Positions 20,982 through 32,158 of a stretch of DNA of 64,000 bases are shown here, piece by piece. Source of the DNA: Ascarosepion bandense (lineage: Eukaryota; Mollusca; Cephalopoda; Sepiida; Sepiidae); NCBI GenBank assembly GCA_037127315.1, contig JBBBDQ010001613.1:540877-604876 (forward strand), written 5' to 3'. Under the pieces are notes generated by a model. That model searched no databases. It was not told where the DNA came from and saw only the letters and a list, made by a program, of their open reading frames with translations. Both the position numbers and the translations under genes were made by a program. Within the stretch, counting starts at the first letter, position 1. Each line of letters opens with the position of its first letter.

Positions 20982-21483
20982 GTGTAAAGAACTGGAAATC
21001 GTTTTTCTTTATATTTATTTAGTTTTGTTCGAGGTGTTGGTAGGGGTTAGTGATAGCGGGATAGGTCTTTGACCGCTGGAATTTTTAGCGAGAGTGTTTT
21101 GTTAGAGGTGTTGGTGGGGGTTAGCGATGTGACCGTTGGGATTTTTTGGGAGGGTGTTTCTTAAGTGGTTGATTAATGAGAGTCTTTGATTCTAGACAGT
21201 TGTAAGTTTTAATTATCTATTGGCTAGACTATATCTTTATAGATTTCTTAGAAAAGCCGATAATAGTTGGCGTGGATATCTTTTTATTTATTTTTATTTA
21301 AGCAGAGTCTTTATAATTAATGTAAGTTTGATATGTTTAATCTTAAGTTTGGATTTAGGGAATATGTGTTTTGTATTAAATTTTAAATTTTTGATTTTTA
21401 ATTAGATCATAGTTTGGAAACCGTTTTCTCTATTGAATTTTTAATTTTAAATTTCTATTCTTATATCCAGTCAATATATGATT

Positions 21484-21740
21484 CATCTAATTATGGTTAT
21501 GGTTATATTAACCTAACTCCAAATATGGTTATGGTTATTAACGTTACTCTAATAATGGTTATGGTTATTAACCTTACTTTAATTCTGGTTATTAACCTTA
21601 CTAATTATGGTTATTAACCTTACTTTATAATTAATATTAATTAATATTAATTATAGTTATTAACCTGACTTTATTAATTAATACTGATTATGGTTATCAA
21701 CTTTACTTTATAATTAATATTAAAACTTACTTTAGAATTT
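21484..21740 (+). repeat. Irregular GGTTATTAACCTTA-type minisatellite
   Basis: Degenerate units built from TATGGTTATGGTTATTAACC and ACTTTAATTAATATTA. It superficially suggests telomeric sequence but TTAGGG is absent. Confidence 0.7.
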
Positions 21741-21750
21741 TGTAATTCGT

Positions 21751-21752
<2 letters not shown>

Positions 21753-21800
<48 letters not shown>
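21753..21800. repeat. (TA)n microsatellite
   Basis: TA run directly abutting the first hsp70-derived fragment. Confidence 0.9.
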
Positions 21801-21804
<4 letters not shown>

Positions 21805-22021
21805 AGGATGGAATATTTGAAGTGAACTCTACTGCTGGAGATACTCATCTTGGTGGTGAAGATTTTGATAATCGAATGGTCAATCACTTTATTCAAGAGT
21901 GCCAATGACCAAGGAAACAGAACCACCCCAAGTTATGTTGCCTTTACAGACACTGAACGTCTTATTGGAGATGCTGCAAAGAATCAAGTGGCCATGAATC
22001 CAGAAAATACTATATTTGATG

Positions 22022-22023
<2 letters not shown>
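21801..22023 (+). pseudogene. Rearranged hsp70/hsc70 fragments, forward arm
   Basis: HSP70 is an ATP-dependent cytosolic chaperone. 21801-21899 encodes 33 residues of its ATPase domain (IEDGIFEV...[19 protein letters not shown]), which belong near residue 220 of the protein. 21901-22023 encodes 41 residues ([20 protein letters not shown]...NPENTIFDA), which belong near residues 30-70. The two pieces are in reverse order relative to the gene, joined within one base. They read almost exactly like a cognate hsc70, so the source is probably a functional gene elsewhere. No other part of the gene is present and TA repeats bound both sides. The parent protein is certain; how the fragment arose is not. 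Confidence 0.85.
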
Positions 22024-22333
<310 letters not shown>

Positions 22334-22340
22334 CATGAGG

Positions 22341-22433
22341 CTATTCATGGTCGAGTGGTTAAGACAGTACCAGATCAAATGGTAGTTTCCCCTATGTAAA
22401 TAGGGGTCACAGGTTCGAATCCTGCTGGATAGC
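22341..22433 (+). tRNA. Type II (Ser/Leu-type) tRNA-like sequence, probably pseudogene or SINE head
   Basis: Acceptor CTATTCA pairs with TGGATAG (one G-U). The D-arm is GTC-GAGTGGTTAA-GAC, the anticodon stem TACCA/TGGTA is perfect, the long variable arm is CCCCTAT/ATAGGGG, and the T-arm is CAGG-TTCGAAT-CCTG. A- and B-box promoters are intact and a TTTT terminator lies at 22439-22442. The anticodon loop is GATCAAA, so position 33 is not U and the triplet in anticodon position would be TCA. One extra base lies between the D- and anticodon stems. The oddities argue against a working tRNA; pol III transcription looks possible. Confidence 0.5.
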
Positions 22434-22500
22434 ACACATTTTCGTAAAAAAAATTTATCGTGAAACAATCAGGCCGGTAGATATAAATATAAAATACTGC

Positions 22501-22730
22501 TTAATTAAAAAAAAAAACAGAATATCTACTTAAATACGAGTATCGGTAAAAATAATGATCAAAATAATTCATTGCAAATATATATATATATATATATGTA
22601 AACATGTTACGGAAATTAACGAATTTTAACGAAACTTGGTTATAAGCAACCGACAATTTGTAATGAATTATTTTGAACATTATTTTTACCGATACTCGTA
22701 TTTAAGTAGATATATCTGTTTTTTAATTAA
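22501..22730. mobile_element. Foldback MITE with about 78-bp inverted arms
   Basis: 22501-22580 is the reverse complement of about 22652-22730 (TTAATTAAAA..., CAGAATATCTACTTAAATAC) with few mismatches. The roughly 70-bp spacer includes (TA)n. Ends are TTAATTAA on both sides, so a TTAA- or TA-type target duplication is possible. Non-coding. Confidence 0.75.
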
Positions 22731-22739
22731 TGGGGTCCT

Positions 22740-23060
22740 AGTTCTGGCTCTTGTAGCATTTTTTTAGCATGATTGTAATGTTAACTCTCTGATGTGCTTG
22801 CAGTTTACTGTGGTTTCGTGCCTCTGGTTTAAAAGCTTGTTACTGTTCATATATTTAAGGAACTCAATATTTTTCTTGAAAACAGAGGAAACATGGTTCC
22901 TTTATAGATTTAGCTGTTCTTGGTTGTTTAAGGATTTTTCATTTAAATTTAGGCGTTTTATTTTCGTCTTTTTAAATATTCACAGCTCTATATATTATAT
23001 ATCGAGAACTGTCGTTAAATTAATGTTTTTGGAGGTTGTATGAATTCTTCGTTCTGTATT
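22740..23060. other. Unassigned T-rich stretch
   Basis: An 83-codon plus-strand open stretch is low-complexity and has no recognised domain. Confidence 0.35.
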
Positions 23061-23067
23061 CACTAGG

Positions 23068-23149
<82 letters not shown>
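23068..23149 (+). repeat. (TA)n-(TG)n compound microsatellite
   Basis: About 9 TA units followed by about 31 TG units; alternating purine-pyrimidine throughout. Confidence 0.95.
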
Positions 23150-24150
23150 CATTTTACACACATATTCATAACAATGTGATGATATAAACCCTTGCGCTCT
23201 TAACTTTCGATAGACTTCAATTACTTTTGAAAAAAGTTCTATTTTAGGCAGAAATATTATCAAGTCACTAAATAAATGAATAAATAAAAGCTTCATTCTT
23301 TCCTGGGCGTCGTGGTGGTTAATAGTGAAAGGCGGATTGGCAGCGGGGAGGTGAAGAGATCTTCAGTTTCTGCATTTACTCATTAATTTTCTCATATTTC
23401 CTTCTGTTGTACTTCCTTTTGCTCTTTATTGATAGTGATGCCTTTAAAATCAGCCTTACTCATTCGTTGTCGGAAGCATGTCTCCAATGTGTTACGCCGT
23501 TTTTTTTCTCTCCCCGATTTTATTGATCTCGCTTTCCTTTACCTTTCTTTTCTTTGTTATCTAAAGTTTACATTTTATTTTCTATTACAGTGTATTTTAG
23601 CATCTAGCTAGAGTATAGGATCCTAACGCGTCATATATATATATATATATATATATATTTCAAAATTTTTTTTTTTCCATAAATTTCCCCATCCTCATCT
23701 AAATTCTTTATCTTAGGTCTTTCCGCAAACGTACCCTCAAATTATCTTTCTAATGCTTGCGTACGTTTGCATCGTACATGAAGTTCTCACTACTATTTCC
23801 AAGTTTTCCTGCTCCCCACGTCGGCCTACGTTTTGAAACAAGGCTTTAATTTTGGGATTCGTTCTCTCATTATTTCCTTTACTTTTTTTATTTAATTTTT
23901 TTTTTTAAAGCCCTTAAAAATAAAAATAAAGAACCTGTATTAGGTGAAGAAATTAATATATTTTTTAAACATTTGTTTAGGTATTTGCACTGGTTCACTA
24001 TTTTTTTTTTCCTGCTTGTCCCGGAGTTACAGACTCGATTCATACAGAGAAAGAATGTCTATTATTGCTTTTTACTGGCTTCCCGTCCTGATGGCTCGCT
24101 TAAGTGCGACGAGACAGGGACTGTTATGATCGCAGAGACAGACAGACGGA
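23150..24150. other. Unassigned stretch with (TA)n at 23633-23657
   Basis: No gene or dispersed repeat recognised. The right end becomes (ACAG)n-like from about 24135 before passing into the GAAA array. Confidence 0.35.
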
Positions 24151-24154
24151 CGCA

Positions 24155-24341
24155 CAGACGGACAGAAAGAAAGAAAGAAAAAAGAAAGAAAGAAAGAAAG
24201 AAAAAAAGCAGGTAGAAATGTCATGTAAAAATAAACACGAAATAGTAAAAAGAAAGATGAAATAATGAAAAAACTGTGAAGAAAGAAAGAAAGAAAAAAG
24301 AAAGAAAGAAAACAAGTATGAAAAGAGAACAGCGGAATCCA

Positions 24342-24373
<32 letters not shown>

Positions 24374-24397
24374 AAAAAAGAAAGAAAGAAATGACGA

Positions 24398-24429
<32 letters not shown>

Positions 24430-24461
24430 ATACAAGTATGAAAAGAGAACAGCGGAATCCA

Positions 24462-24504
<43 letters not shown>

Positions 24505-25048
24505 TATTAGAAGAGAACAACGGATCAAAAGAAAGAAAGAAAAAAGAAAGAAAGAAAGAAAGTAATGACGAAAGAAAGAAAGAAAAAAGAAAGAAAGAAA
24601 GAAAACAAGTATGAAAAGAGAACAGCGGAATCCAAAGAAAGAAAGAAAGAAATAAAGAAAAAAAAGAAAGAAAGAAATCACGAAAGAAAGAAAGAAAGAA
24701 AGAAAGAAAGAATACAAGTATGAAAAGAGAACAGCGGAATCCAAAGAAAGAAAGAAAGAAAGAAAGAAAACAAGTATTAGAAGAGAACAACGGGATCAAA
24801 AGAAAGAAAGAAAAAAGAAAGAAAGAAAGTAACGACGAAAGAAAGAAAGAAAAAGAAAGAAAGAAAGAAAAAAGAAAGAAAAAAAGCAGGTAGAAATGTC
24901 ATGTAAAAATAAACACGAAATAGTAAAAAGAAAGATGAAATAATGAAAAAACTGTGAAGAAAGAAAGAAAGAAAAAAGAAAGAAAGAAAGAAAACAAGTA
25001 TGAAAAGAAAGAAAGAAATAAAGAAAGAAAGAAAGAAAGAAATGACGA

Positions 25049-25092
<44 letters not shown>

Positions 25093-25184
25093 ATACAAGT
25101 ATGAAAAGAGAACAGCGGAATCCAAAGAAAGAAAGAAAGAAAGAAAGAAAGAAAACAAGTATTAGAAGAGAACAACGGGATCAA

Positions 25185-25219
<35 letters not shown>

Positions 25220-25228
25220 TAACGACGA

Positions 25229-25268
<40 letters not shown>

Positions 25269-25704
25269 AAACAAGTATTAGAAGAGAACAGCGGGATCAA
25301 AAGAAAGAAAGAAAGAAAGAAAGAAAAAGGAATAAAATACAGAAAAATTTAAAGAAAGAAAGAAATTTCAAAAAGGAAAAATCAAAGCAAAACCGTAGTA
25401 AGAAAGAAAGGAATTATTCTAAAGAATGGAAGAAAAAAGAAAAGAAAAGAAAAGGAAAGAAAGAAAGAAAGAAAGAAAGAAAGAAGAAAAATGGGTTGTA
25501 AAGAAAGAAACAACGAACGAACGAACGACTTAACGAAAGAATGAAAAATGAGAGTATTGTAAAGAAGTAAAGAAAGAGGGTAAGAAAGAAATAGAGAAAG
25601 AAATAGAGAAAGAGTTGGAAAAAAAGAAAGAAAGAAAAAAGAAAGAAAAATGGGTTGTAAAGAAAGAAACAACGAACGAACGAAAGAAAAATGGGAGTAT
25701 TGTA

Positions 25705-25752
<48 letters not shown>

Positions 25753-25830
25753 AAAATGGATTGTAAAGAAAGAAACAACGAACGAATTAACGAAAGAAAG
25801 AAAAATGAGAGTATTGTAAGGAAGGAAGGA

Positions 25831-25870
<40 letters not shown>

Positions 25871-26010
25871 AAAATAGATTGTAAAGAAAGAAACAACGAA
25901 TGAATTAACGAAAGAAAGAAAAATGAGAGTATTGTAAGGAAGGAAAGAAAGAGAGTAGGAAAGAAATACAGAAAGAAAGAAAGAAAGAAAGCAAGAAAGA
26001 AGATAAAGAG
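24155..26010 (+). repeat. (GAAA)n megasatellite with embedded higher-order units
   Basis: GAAA repeats are interrupted by recurring non-repeat words: ACAAGTATGAAAAGAGAACA (at least five times), ATTAGAAGAGAACAACGG, and GCAGGTAGAAATGTCATGTA with its following 80 bases. The last appears at 24209 and 24886, so about 680 bp was duplicated. The right third (25480-25960) has a different interrupter, ATGGGTTGTAAAGAAAGAAA with ACGAACGAACG. Long open frames on both strands are Lys/Arg/Glu or Phe/Leu/Ser low-complexity artefacts. Confidence 0.97.
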
Positions 26011-27166
26011 TCTAAAACTGAAGTAAGAAGTAGCTTAATACGGCATATAAAAAAGGCCAGAATAAAAAAAATCTAATATTTACATAAACTTGCAGCTGAA
26101 TGTTTCGACATGACAATTTTGAAGAGGCTCTTTTTTATCCCCTTGTTTTTTTAGAAAATCTTTTTTTCTTTTCCTTTTTTTAATTCACTCTTTTATGTTT
26201 CGTTTCGTTTCGTTTCTTTTCGAAGTTTTTCTTTTTCCTCATTTAATTTTTTCTTAAGCAAGATCCGCCATTATCATTTTTTTTCTCATCTGATTTTTCG
26301 CTTCGTTTCTTGTTTTATTTCAGTTTTTTTATGCGTTTTTATTTTCGCGTTATTACTCCTGCCAATTTTCGATAAATTTCTTTGTTACTTTCGCACAGAC
26401 AATAAATTATTATTTTTTTTTTTTAGGGCGAAGGCTTTCTTTCGAGCAATAGAGCGGTGGGTTGGATATTTTTCTTCTTGTCCTCCTCCTTTCAATTCCA
26501 TAAATTCATCTTGACATTAAAAAAATACAAGAATAAGCAAACGAAAAGGACTTAATCAATTTTCGAAGGTTGGAATTGTAAAAACATATCTTTAGTCAAC
26601 AGAGATACATCTATTTTCTGCACTCATTCCAGAAATCGTTCACATTAATGGCCAAACAAAAAAAAAAAATGATGTATAAAAAAGAAATTAAACAGAAATT
26701 ACACACACACACACACGGAACAAATTAATGAATTAGAAACGAAAAAAAAAATTAATAAAAACAATAAGTCATTATTTTCATTAGGATTTATTTGCCTCTA
26801 TTATTAATGAATTATTTTATTTTTTCCCTCGCTTATTAACTAAGAATTTATTCATAACTTTATTATCTGTTCATAAAATGCACGATATATCTTTACTTTA
26901 CTCGCAAAATATATCCATATATAATCTACCTATTTTGAGCACTTCGACGTGATATTACATCAAGTGATATTACATCACGTCGTTAGCAATCTTGTTTCGC
27001 TAGACCAACTAATTAATGAAATGGAAAAAAAGAAAAGGAACGTCTAGCTAGAAAAATTACAACTGAGTAGTGAGTTCGATCCTTACTAGGTACCCCAAGT
27101 TAACAGGCAGATAGCTAAGTTACCTACCTCATCGACTGAGATAGAGACTCAGACTCAGTTCTCCAA
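26011..27166. other. Unassigned AT-rich stretch
   Basis: Short (AC)n at 26702-26716 and poly-A/T runs only. At 26944-26981 a palindrome-like segment has arms CGACGTGAT/ATCACGTCG. The following GTTAGCAATCTTGTTTCGCT resembles 36455-36480 and may be the head of a short tRNA-derived SINE. Confidence 0.4.
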
Positions 27167-27491
27167 ATTCTACTCCAGCAGCTTCTTTTCTCGCACTTCC
27201 CGTCTGTGGAATTCCCTTCCGTAAACTTACTTTCCCGACAGCTATAACCTCCAAGAATTTAAATGTAAAGTCAATAGTCATCTCCTGTCTCACTAACTTA
27301 CATCCTCTCTCTCAAGCTTTGTTCTTCGTCCACCCCACTCTCATCAGTATTCTCTTCCTTCTCTTACTCTCTTCCTGACACCCCCTGCAACCTCTTACTC
27401 CTTTCTCATAATATTACTTCTATGTAACCCCCTGCACAACAGTGGCAGTAAAATGCCTTGTTTGGGGCGACATGATTATTAAAAAAAAAAT
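27167..27491 (+). mobile_element. CR1/L2-like LINE 3' end, 5'-truncated
   Basis: Starts in the last codons of an RT ORF (frame reading FFSRTSRLWNSLP, then Y-N-L-Q-E-F-K-C-K-V-N-S-H-L-L), followed by a C/T-rich 3' UTR and GTGGCAGTAAAATGCCTTG...GATTATTAAAAAAAAAA. Copies with the same start and tail lie at 55048-55387 and 56161-56411, and a piece at 1-70. Superfamily is by style of the C-terminus. Confidence 0.7.
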
Positions 27492-27535
27492 CCATAAACT
27501 TTTCAATATCCTACCAAGACCACATATCATTTTCT

Positions 27536-28015
27536 TCTTCTAGACGAGGTCCTGGGTATGACGGTAAGCTGCATCCTCTGATTGGTAGGTCGTGAGGAGC
27601 ATGGAACCACCTCTTATTAGCTGTTGTTCTCAGGCCCACCCTTACCCGGAAGGGTCCTAACTGTGGGTTAATCCCCAAACTAGGATCAAAACACTATGAA
27701 AGTATAAAAATACACTTTTATAGAAAAACATACATTTTTTAAGAAAAAATATTACCAATAATTTATTTTTGAAGGAAAAAAGTTGCCATAATACATTTTT
27801 AAAAGAAAAAAAATATTACCAGCAATACATTTTTTAATAAAAAACTTGATGCCATCTTTAGTTTTCTAAAATAAAAATAAAAAACTTTCTTTATCAAAAT
27901 CTGACTAAATTAAGCTTCTCACTATAACTGAATCTAAAAAAAATACCTTAAAACTACACCTTTTTAGCATTAAATTACACACAGAAGTTGATATGCCGTT
28001 AAACAAAGCTCAAAC
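27536..28015 (+). repeat. Dispersed element 'D', copy 1, with a single 54-bp satellite unit
   Basis: Left part (27536-27720) matches the reverse complement of 49750-49975. The middle and right part (27720-28015) matches the reverse complement of about 48880-49130, and also both flanks of the 54-bp satellite array (41230-41300 and 46855-46920). It carries one satellite-like unit (AATAAAAAACTTGATGCCAT followed by CTTTAGTTTTCTAAAAT). Confidence 0.7.
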
Positions 28016-28082
28016 TCTTCTAGACGAGCTGTCAAGAACGTCTAAAGAGACCAGTCCGCTCAGCTATTTAACCCATAGAGGA

Positions 28083-28275
28083 GGCACGGTGGGGTAATGG
28101 ATAACGACTCGGATTAAGGAACTGGAGCGTTCGAATTCCGGTCAAGTTCGTTACTTTTACTTACGTGAAAAAAACTATTAGGATAGGGGTATGAGCCCAT
28201 CTCCCCGCCGCCATAACATATGGGTTCTATAGCCCTGGGTGGCGGCTCGTCTAAAAGAAGAACTTTAAATTCAAA
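28083..28275 (+). mobile_element. tRNA-derived SINE, divergent family member
   Basis: GGCACGGTGGGGTAATGGAT (A-box) and GAGCGTTCGAATTCCGGTC (B-box) form a tRNA-like head, followed by a body that shares ACTTACGTG and GGGTTCTATAGCC with the abundant SINE. Related words continue to about 28400. Confidence 0.6.
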
Positions 28276-28639
28276 ACCTGCAACTTTTCCCCCTAGTTAG
28301 AGTTAAATAGCAGAGCAAACTGGGTCTTATTGCCTTGGTGGAAGCCCATATAAGAAAAGAACGACTGTAAATTCGAAAACCTTCTATTAAATAGCCTCAC
28401 CAACCAGGCATGGTACGGCTACACCACCTAAGACATGACCAATCAGGGAGAGTTTCCTCCAAAGAAAATGAACGCCCTAAATTTGGCTTTGGAGCTGATC
28501 TAATGAGCGTGACAATTTTGTGCGGGGTGGGTGTGGGTATCAGGATATGCATTCGTACCATTTCCAAGGAAATCAATCTAAAATGCTCAATCAGATTTCG
28601 CCTCTCGAGACGCTAACTACTGCACTACAGTATCTCGGT
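28276..28639. other. Unassigned stretch between a SINE and the 29-bp array
   Basis: SINE-like words to about 28400; no gene recognised. Confidence 0.35.
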
Positions 28640-29885
28640 TGTTCGGAAAGTTCAGACCGATTTTTAAGGGGAATTAAGGTTCATGCCGATTTTTAAGGGG
28701 AATTAAAGTTCATGTTGATTTTAAAGGAGAACTAAAGTTCAGGTCAATTTTTAAGAAAAATTAAATTCATGCCGACTGTTAAGGAGAATAAAAGTTCATT
28801 CCGATTTTTAAGAGAAATTAAAATTCATGTCGATTGTTACGGGGAATTATAGTTCATGCCGATTTTTAATATGAATTAAAGTTCATGCCGACTTTTAAGG
28901 GGAATTATAGTTCGGGCCGATTTTTAAGGGAAATTAAAGTTTATGGCGATTTTTGATAGGAATTAAAGTTCATGCTGATTTTCAAGCGAAATTAAAGTTC
29001 AGGCCGGTTTTTAAGAGGAATTAAAGTTTATGGGGATTTTTAATAGGAATTAAAGTTCATGCCGACTTTTAAGGGGAATTATAGTTCGGGCCGATTTTTA
29101 AGGGAAATTAAAGTTTATGGCGATTTTTGATAGGAATTAAAGTTCATGCTGATTTTCAAGCGAAATTAAAGTTCAGGCCGGTTTTTAAGAGGAATTAAAG
29201 TTTATGGGGATTTTTAATAGGAATTAAAGTTCATGCCGACTTTTAAGGGGAATTATAGTTCGGGCCGATTTTTAAGGGAAATTAAAGTTTATGGCGATTT
29301 TTGATAGGAATTAAAGTTCATGCTGATTTTCAAGCGAAATTAAAGTTCAGGCCGGTTTTTAAGAGGAATTAAAGTTTATGGGGATTTTTAATAGGAATTA
29401 AAGTTCATGCCGACTTTTAAGGGGAATTATAGTTCGGGCCGATTTTTAAGGGAAATTAAAGTTTATGGCGATTTTTGATAGGAATTAAAGTTCATGCTGA
29501 TTTTCAAGCGAAATTAAAGTTCAGGCCGGTTTTTAAGAGGAATTAAAGTTTATGGGGGTTTTTAATAGGAATTAAAGTTTATGGCGATTTTTTGATAGGA
29601 ATTAAAATCATGCTGATTTTTAAGAGGAATTATAGTTCATGCCGATTTTAAGGGGAGTTAAGGTTCATGCCGATTTTTAAGTGGAATTAAAGTCCATCCC
29701 GATTTTTAAGAGGAATTATAGTTCATGCCGCTTTTTAAAGGGAATTAAAGATCATGCTGATTTTTATGGGTAATTAAATTTCAGACCGATTTTTAGAGGA
29801 ATTAAAGTCCATGCCGATTTTTAAGAGCAATTGAAATTCATGCCAATATTTAGGGGGAATTAAAGTTCTCGCCGATTTTAACTGG
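28640..29885 (+). repeat. 29-bp minisatellite, about 43 units, with 174-bp higher-order period
   Basis: Consensus AATTAAAGTTCATGCCGATT followed by TTTAAGGGG. Outer units are diverged. The centre is four near-identical blocks of six units starting at 28887, 29061, 29235 and 29409 (174-bp spacing), diagnosed by GCCGACTTTTAAGG. No coding capacity. Confidence 0.95.
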
Positions 29886-30290
29886 AATCAAAACACAAAG
29901 CAAAATTATGGTATTAACCATTTTGTTGTACAAACTTTCTCTATTTTTTATCTGTCTTCCGAGAATTTCGCTTGTTCCTCGGCAAGGAACTCATTAAAGT
30001 ATATTTTATATTATCCAAAAAGTTAAACTTTCACCATTGTGGTTATTTTGCAAGGACCTCAATAAATGACAATCCGAAAAAGCAATGTTTACTGAATATG
30101 GCAGGTGGGGTAACACTTCCCAGTCAAGGTGCAACAATTTTTACCTTGTCTCCAAAGAAAAGTCTTCCATTATCTTGATGAGAAAGAATCGCTACCCCCA
30201 TTTTTTTTTTACCAATAATGGGCGTTTTTTTTTTATATTGCTACCTTTAATTCGTCCAGTTGTGAACAGTACTTTTAAGGATTGACTGAT
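29886..30290. other. Unassigned stretch
   Basis: Two short open stretches (29972-30178, 30085-30285) have no recognised motif. Confidence 0.35.
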
Positions 30291-30572
30291 TGTGGTGCAG
30301 TTGATATCGGCTTAGAACAAGAAATCTGGGAGCCAAGTTCGAATTCCAGTCGAATTCGGTGTTTTCACTTACGCGCAAATACCACCTCTTCTCTCCAGTT
30401 ATGGGTTAAATAACAGGACATATTGGGTTCTTTAGCCTTGGTCGGCAACCAGTCTACCGCAGAAAGTAATGGCAACCTACTGCGGGAAAATCTTCTGTCT
30501 AGTCAGTCATATCTCGAGAGGGACATGATCGCCCAAGCGTGTATCACGTATGGTACTTAACTGACTGACTGA
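30291..30572 (+). mobile_element. tRNA-derived SINE, full monomer
   Basis: Head GATTGTGGTGCAGTTGATAT with GAGCCAAGTTCGAATTCC, body with TTATGGGTTAAATAACAGGA, and 3' end CACTTAACTGACTGACTGA. The internal stem-loop is partly changed (CATATCTCGAGAGGGACATG). Confidence 0.85.
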
Positions 30573-30852
30573 TTACATGACAGACGCGCATAGTACAGGA
30601 TTCCTTTTCAATCCCACCTGATGCAAGACATGACTTTCTTAGGATGAAGACCTGCATTTGCGGTAGATAAAATTGGCTCTTATCGCTTATCTTGGGATCT
30701 TTTTCGCTGAACATTGTTGTAAACGACCCATTTCTCATCACCCGTCACTATTTCCTTAAAAATCGATGCATTTTCAATGCGTTTATATAGCAAATCACAG
30801 ATAGAAATGTGATCCAAATGGCTCTTTTCACTCATATTATGTGGGAACCAAA
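30573..30852. other. Unassigned stretch
   Basis: Minus-strand words such as NGSFTTMFSEKDPKISDKSQFY (30741-30544) suggest the middle of a mariner-type transposase fragment, but the match is too short to call. Confidence 0.3.
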
Positions 30853-31010
30853 CATTCTTCTTCTTCTTCTTCTTCTTCTTCTTCTTCTTCTTCTTCTTCT
30901 TCTTCTTCTTCTTCTTCTTTGTGCCTTGTCTTTTCAGGACCTAGGCGATCATGGCCTTCCACGTCTCCCTATCTCTGGTGGCTCTTAGTATGTTTTCTCC
31001 TGTTACACCA
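30853..31010 (-). mobile_element. RTE-like LINE 3' terminus with (GAA)n tail
   Basis: (CTT)n at 30853-30919 is the minus-strand (GAA)n tail. It is followed by the reverse complement of the last about 90 coding bases of the RTE-like element (the region of 7290-7363). Strongly 5'-truncated. Confidence 0.8.
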
Positions 31011-31054
31011 CACAAACCCCGTTCTGCCATCCACTAGCTCAAGACCGTGAATCT

Positions 31055-31141
31055 AGAATATAAATGAATAGAAACTTGCATGGTCAGAAAATGAGGGATC
31101 GATTTATATATTGTTTATAATATAGAATTGATCCCCCTTTA
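31055..31141. repeat. Hairpin module H (palindromic), copy 3
   Basis: AAAATGAGGGATCGATTT pairs with AATTGATCCCCCTTT across an AT-rich loop. The lead-in GAATATAAATG...AGAAACT is shared with copies at 31725-31808 and 50683-50765. Confidence 0.7.
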
Positions 31142-31182
31142 TATAATCCATATAATCATTTCTTATTAACAGTTGGCATATA

Positions 31183-31908
31183 TTCTTCTTCTATGTGGCC
31201 TGTTCTTTCAGGAGGTAGGCGATCATGGCCTTCCACGTCTCCCTATCCCTGGTGGCCTTTAGCAAGCTTTCTCCTCTAACATCTCGCAACCCCCGTTCTG
31301 TCATCCACCTGCACAGGACCTTCAAATATGTTATCCGCTGTTTTCCTCTGTCTCTTTTCCCTCTATCTGGCCTCTATCAGGTTCTCCAAGCCCTCCTTCC
31401 TCATTGCGTGTCCCAGGAACATTAGCTGTCTCTTCCTGATGCTCAGTATTAATTTCCTTTTTGTTTCCATCCTTTCCAAAACCTCATCATTGCTCACATG
31501 CTCGATCCATGGTATTTGCAGCATCCGTTTGTAGAACCACATTTCAGTTGCTTCAAGTTTTTCCTTCATCTTTGATGATATTGTCCAGCATTCACTGCCA
31601 TATTGAAGAACTGACACCACATAGCAATCTAGTACTCTCTTCTTTGTTTCTAGTGAAATTGTCCTGTTTCTTAATACTCTTCTCAGCTCCTGGAATGCAT
31701 CCTTGTGCTTTTGGATCTCAGGAATATAAATGTGTAGAAACTGCTGTGACCACAAAGTGAGGGGTCAGATTATATATTGATTGTAATATGGAACTGATCC
31801 CCCACTTTATATCCAGTATGCTTCTGTAGAACCACATTTCAGCTGCTTCAAGTTTTTCCTTCATCTTTGATGATATTGTTCAACATTCACTGCCATATTG
31901 AAGCAGTG
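31183..31908 (-). mobile_element. RTE-like LINE fragment interrupted by hairpin module
   Basis: 31183-31703 is a minus-strand RTE-like 3' end (LEATEMWFYKRMLQIPWIEH, RKRQLMFLGHAMRKEGLENL). The hairpin module follows (31725-31808; arms AAAGTGAGGGGTCAG and ACTGATCCCCCACTTT), and then a second copy of an internal RTE piece (31818-31908). The same three-part arrangement is present at 50385-50930, so it spread as one composite. Confidence 0.75.
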
Positions 31909-32158
31909 ATTTAATTACCCAATCTTCATTAAGGGCTCATGAATATCGCATTTTGATAAATTTAATGTTTCTGTTGATTCTCGCATTGTATTATGCGGGT
32001 TGTTCTCAATCAATATTTTGATTTATTCGTCACCTGCAGAAAAGGATCTGCCTTAGCGTTGTTCATAAATAAGGCTACAATCACAAACTCTAAACTAAGC
32101 AAACAACTTTTCCGTACAGTCCTGTCAACTAAAGCACTTTCATCGTACACAGCACGTA

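Noticed and set aside
21484..21740. Possible interstitial telomere
   Set aside because: Units are TTATGG/TTAACC-like and irregular; no TTAGGG runs.
24124..25896. Long frames rich in Phe/Leu/Ser or Lys/Arg/Glu
   Set aside because: Translations of the GAAA microsatellite on either strand.
27340..27365. Minus-strand CTGATGAGAGTGGGG as hammerhead
   Set aside because: No proper stem II and GAAG instead of GAAA at the expected place; it is part of the LINE 3' UTR.
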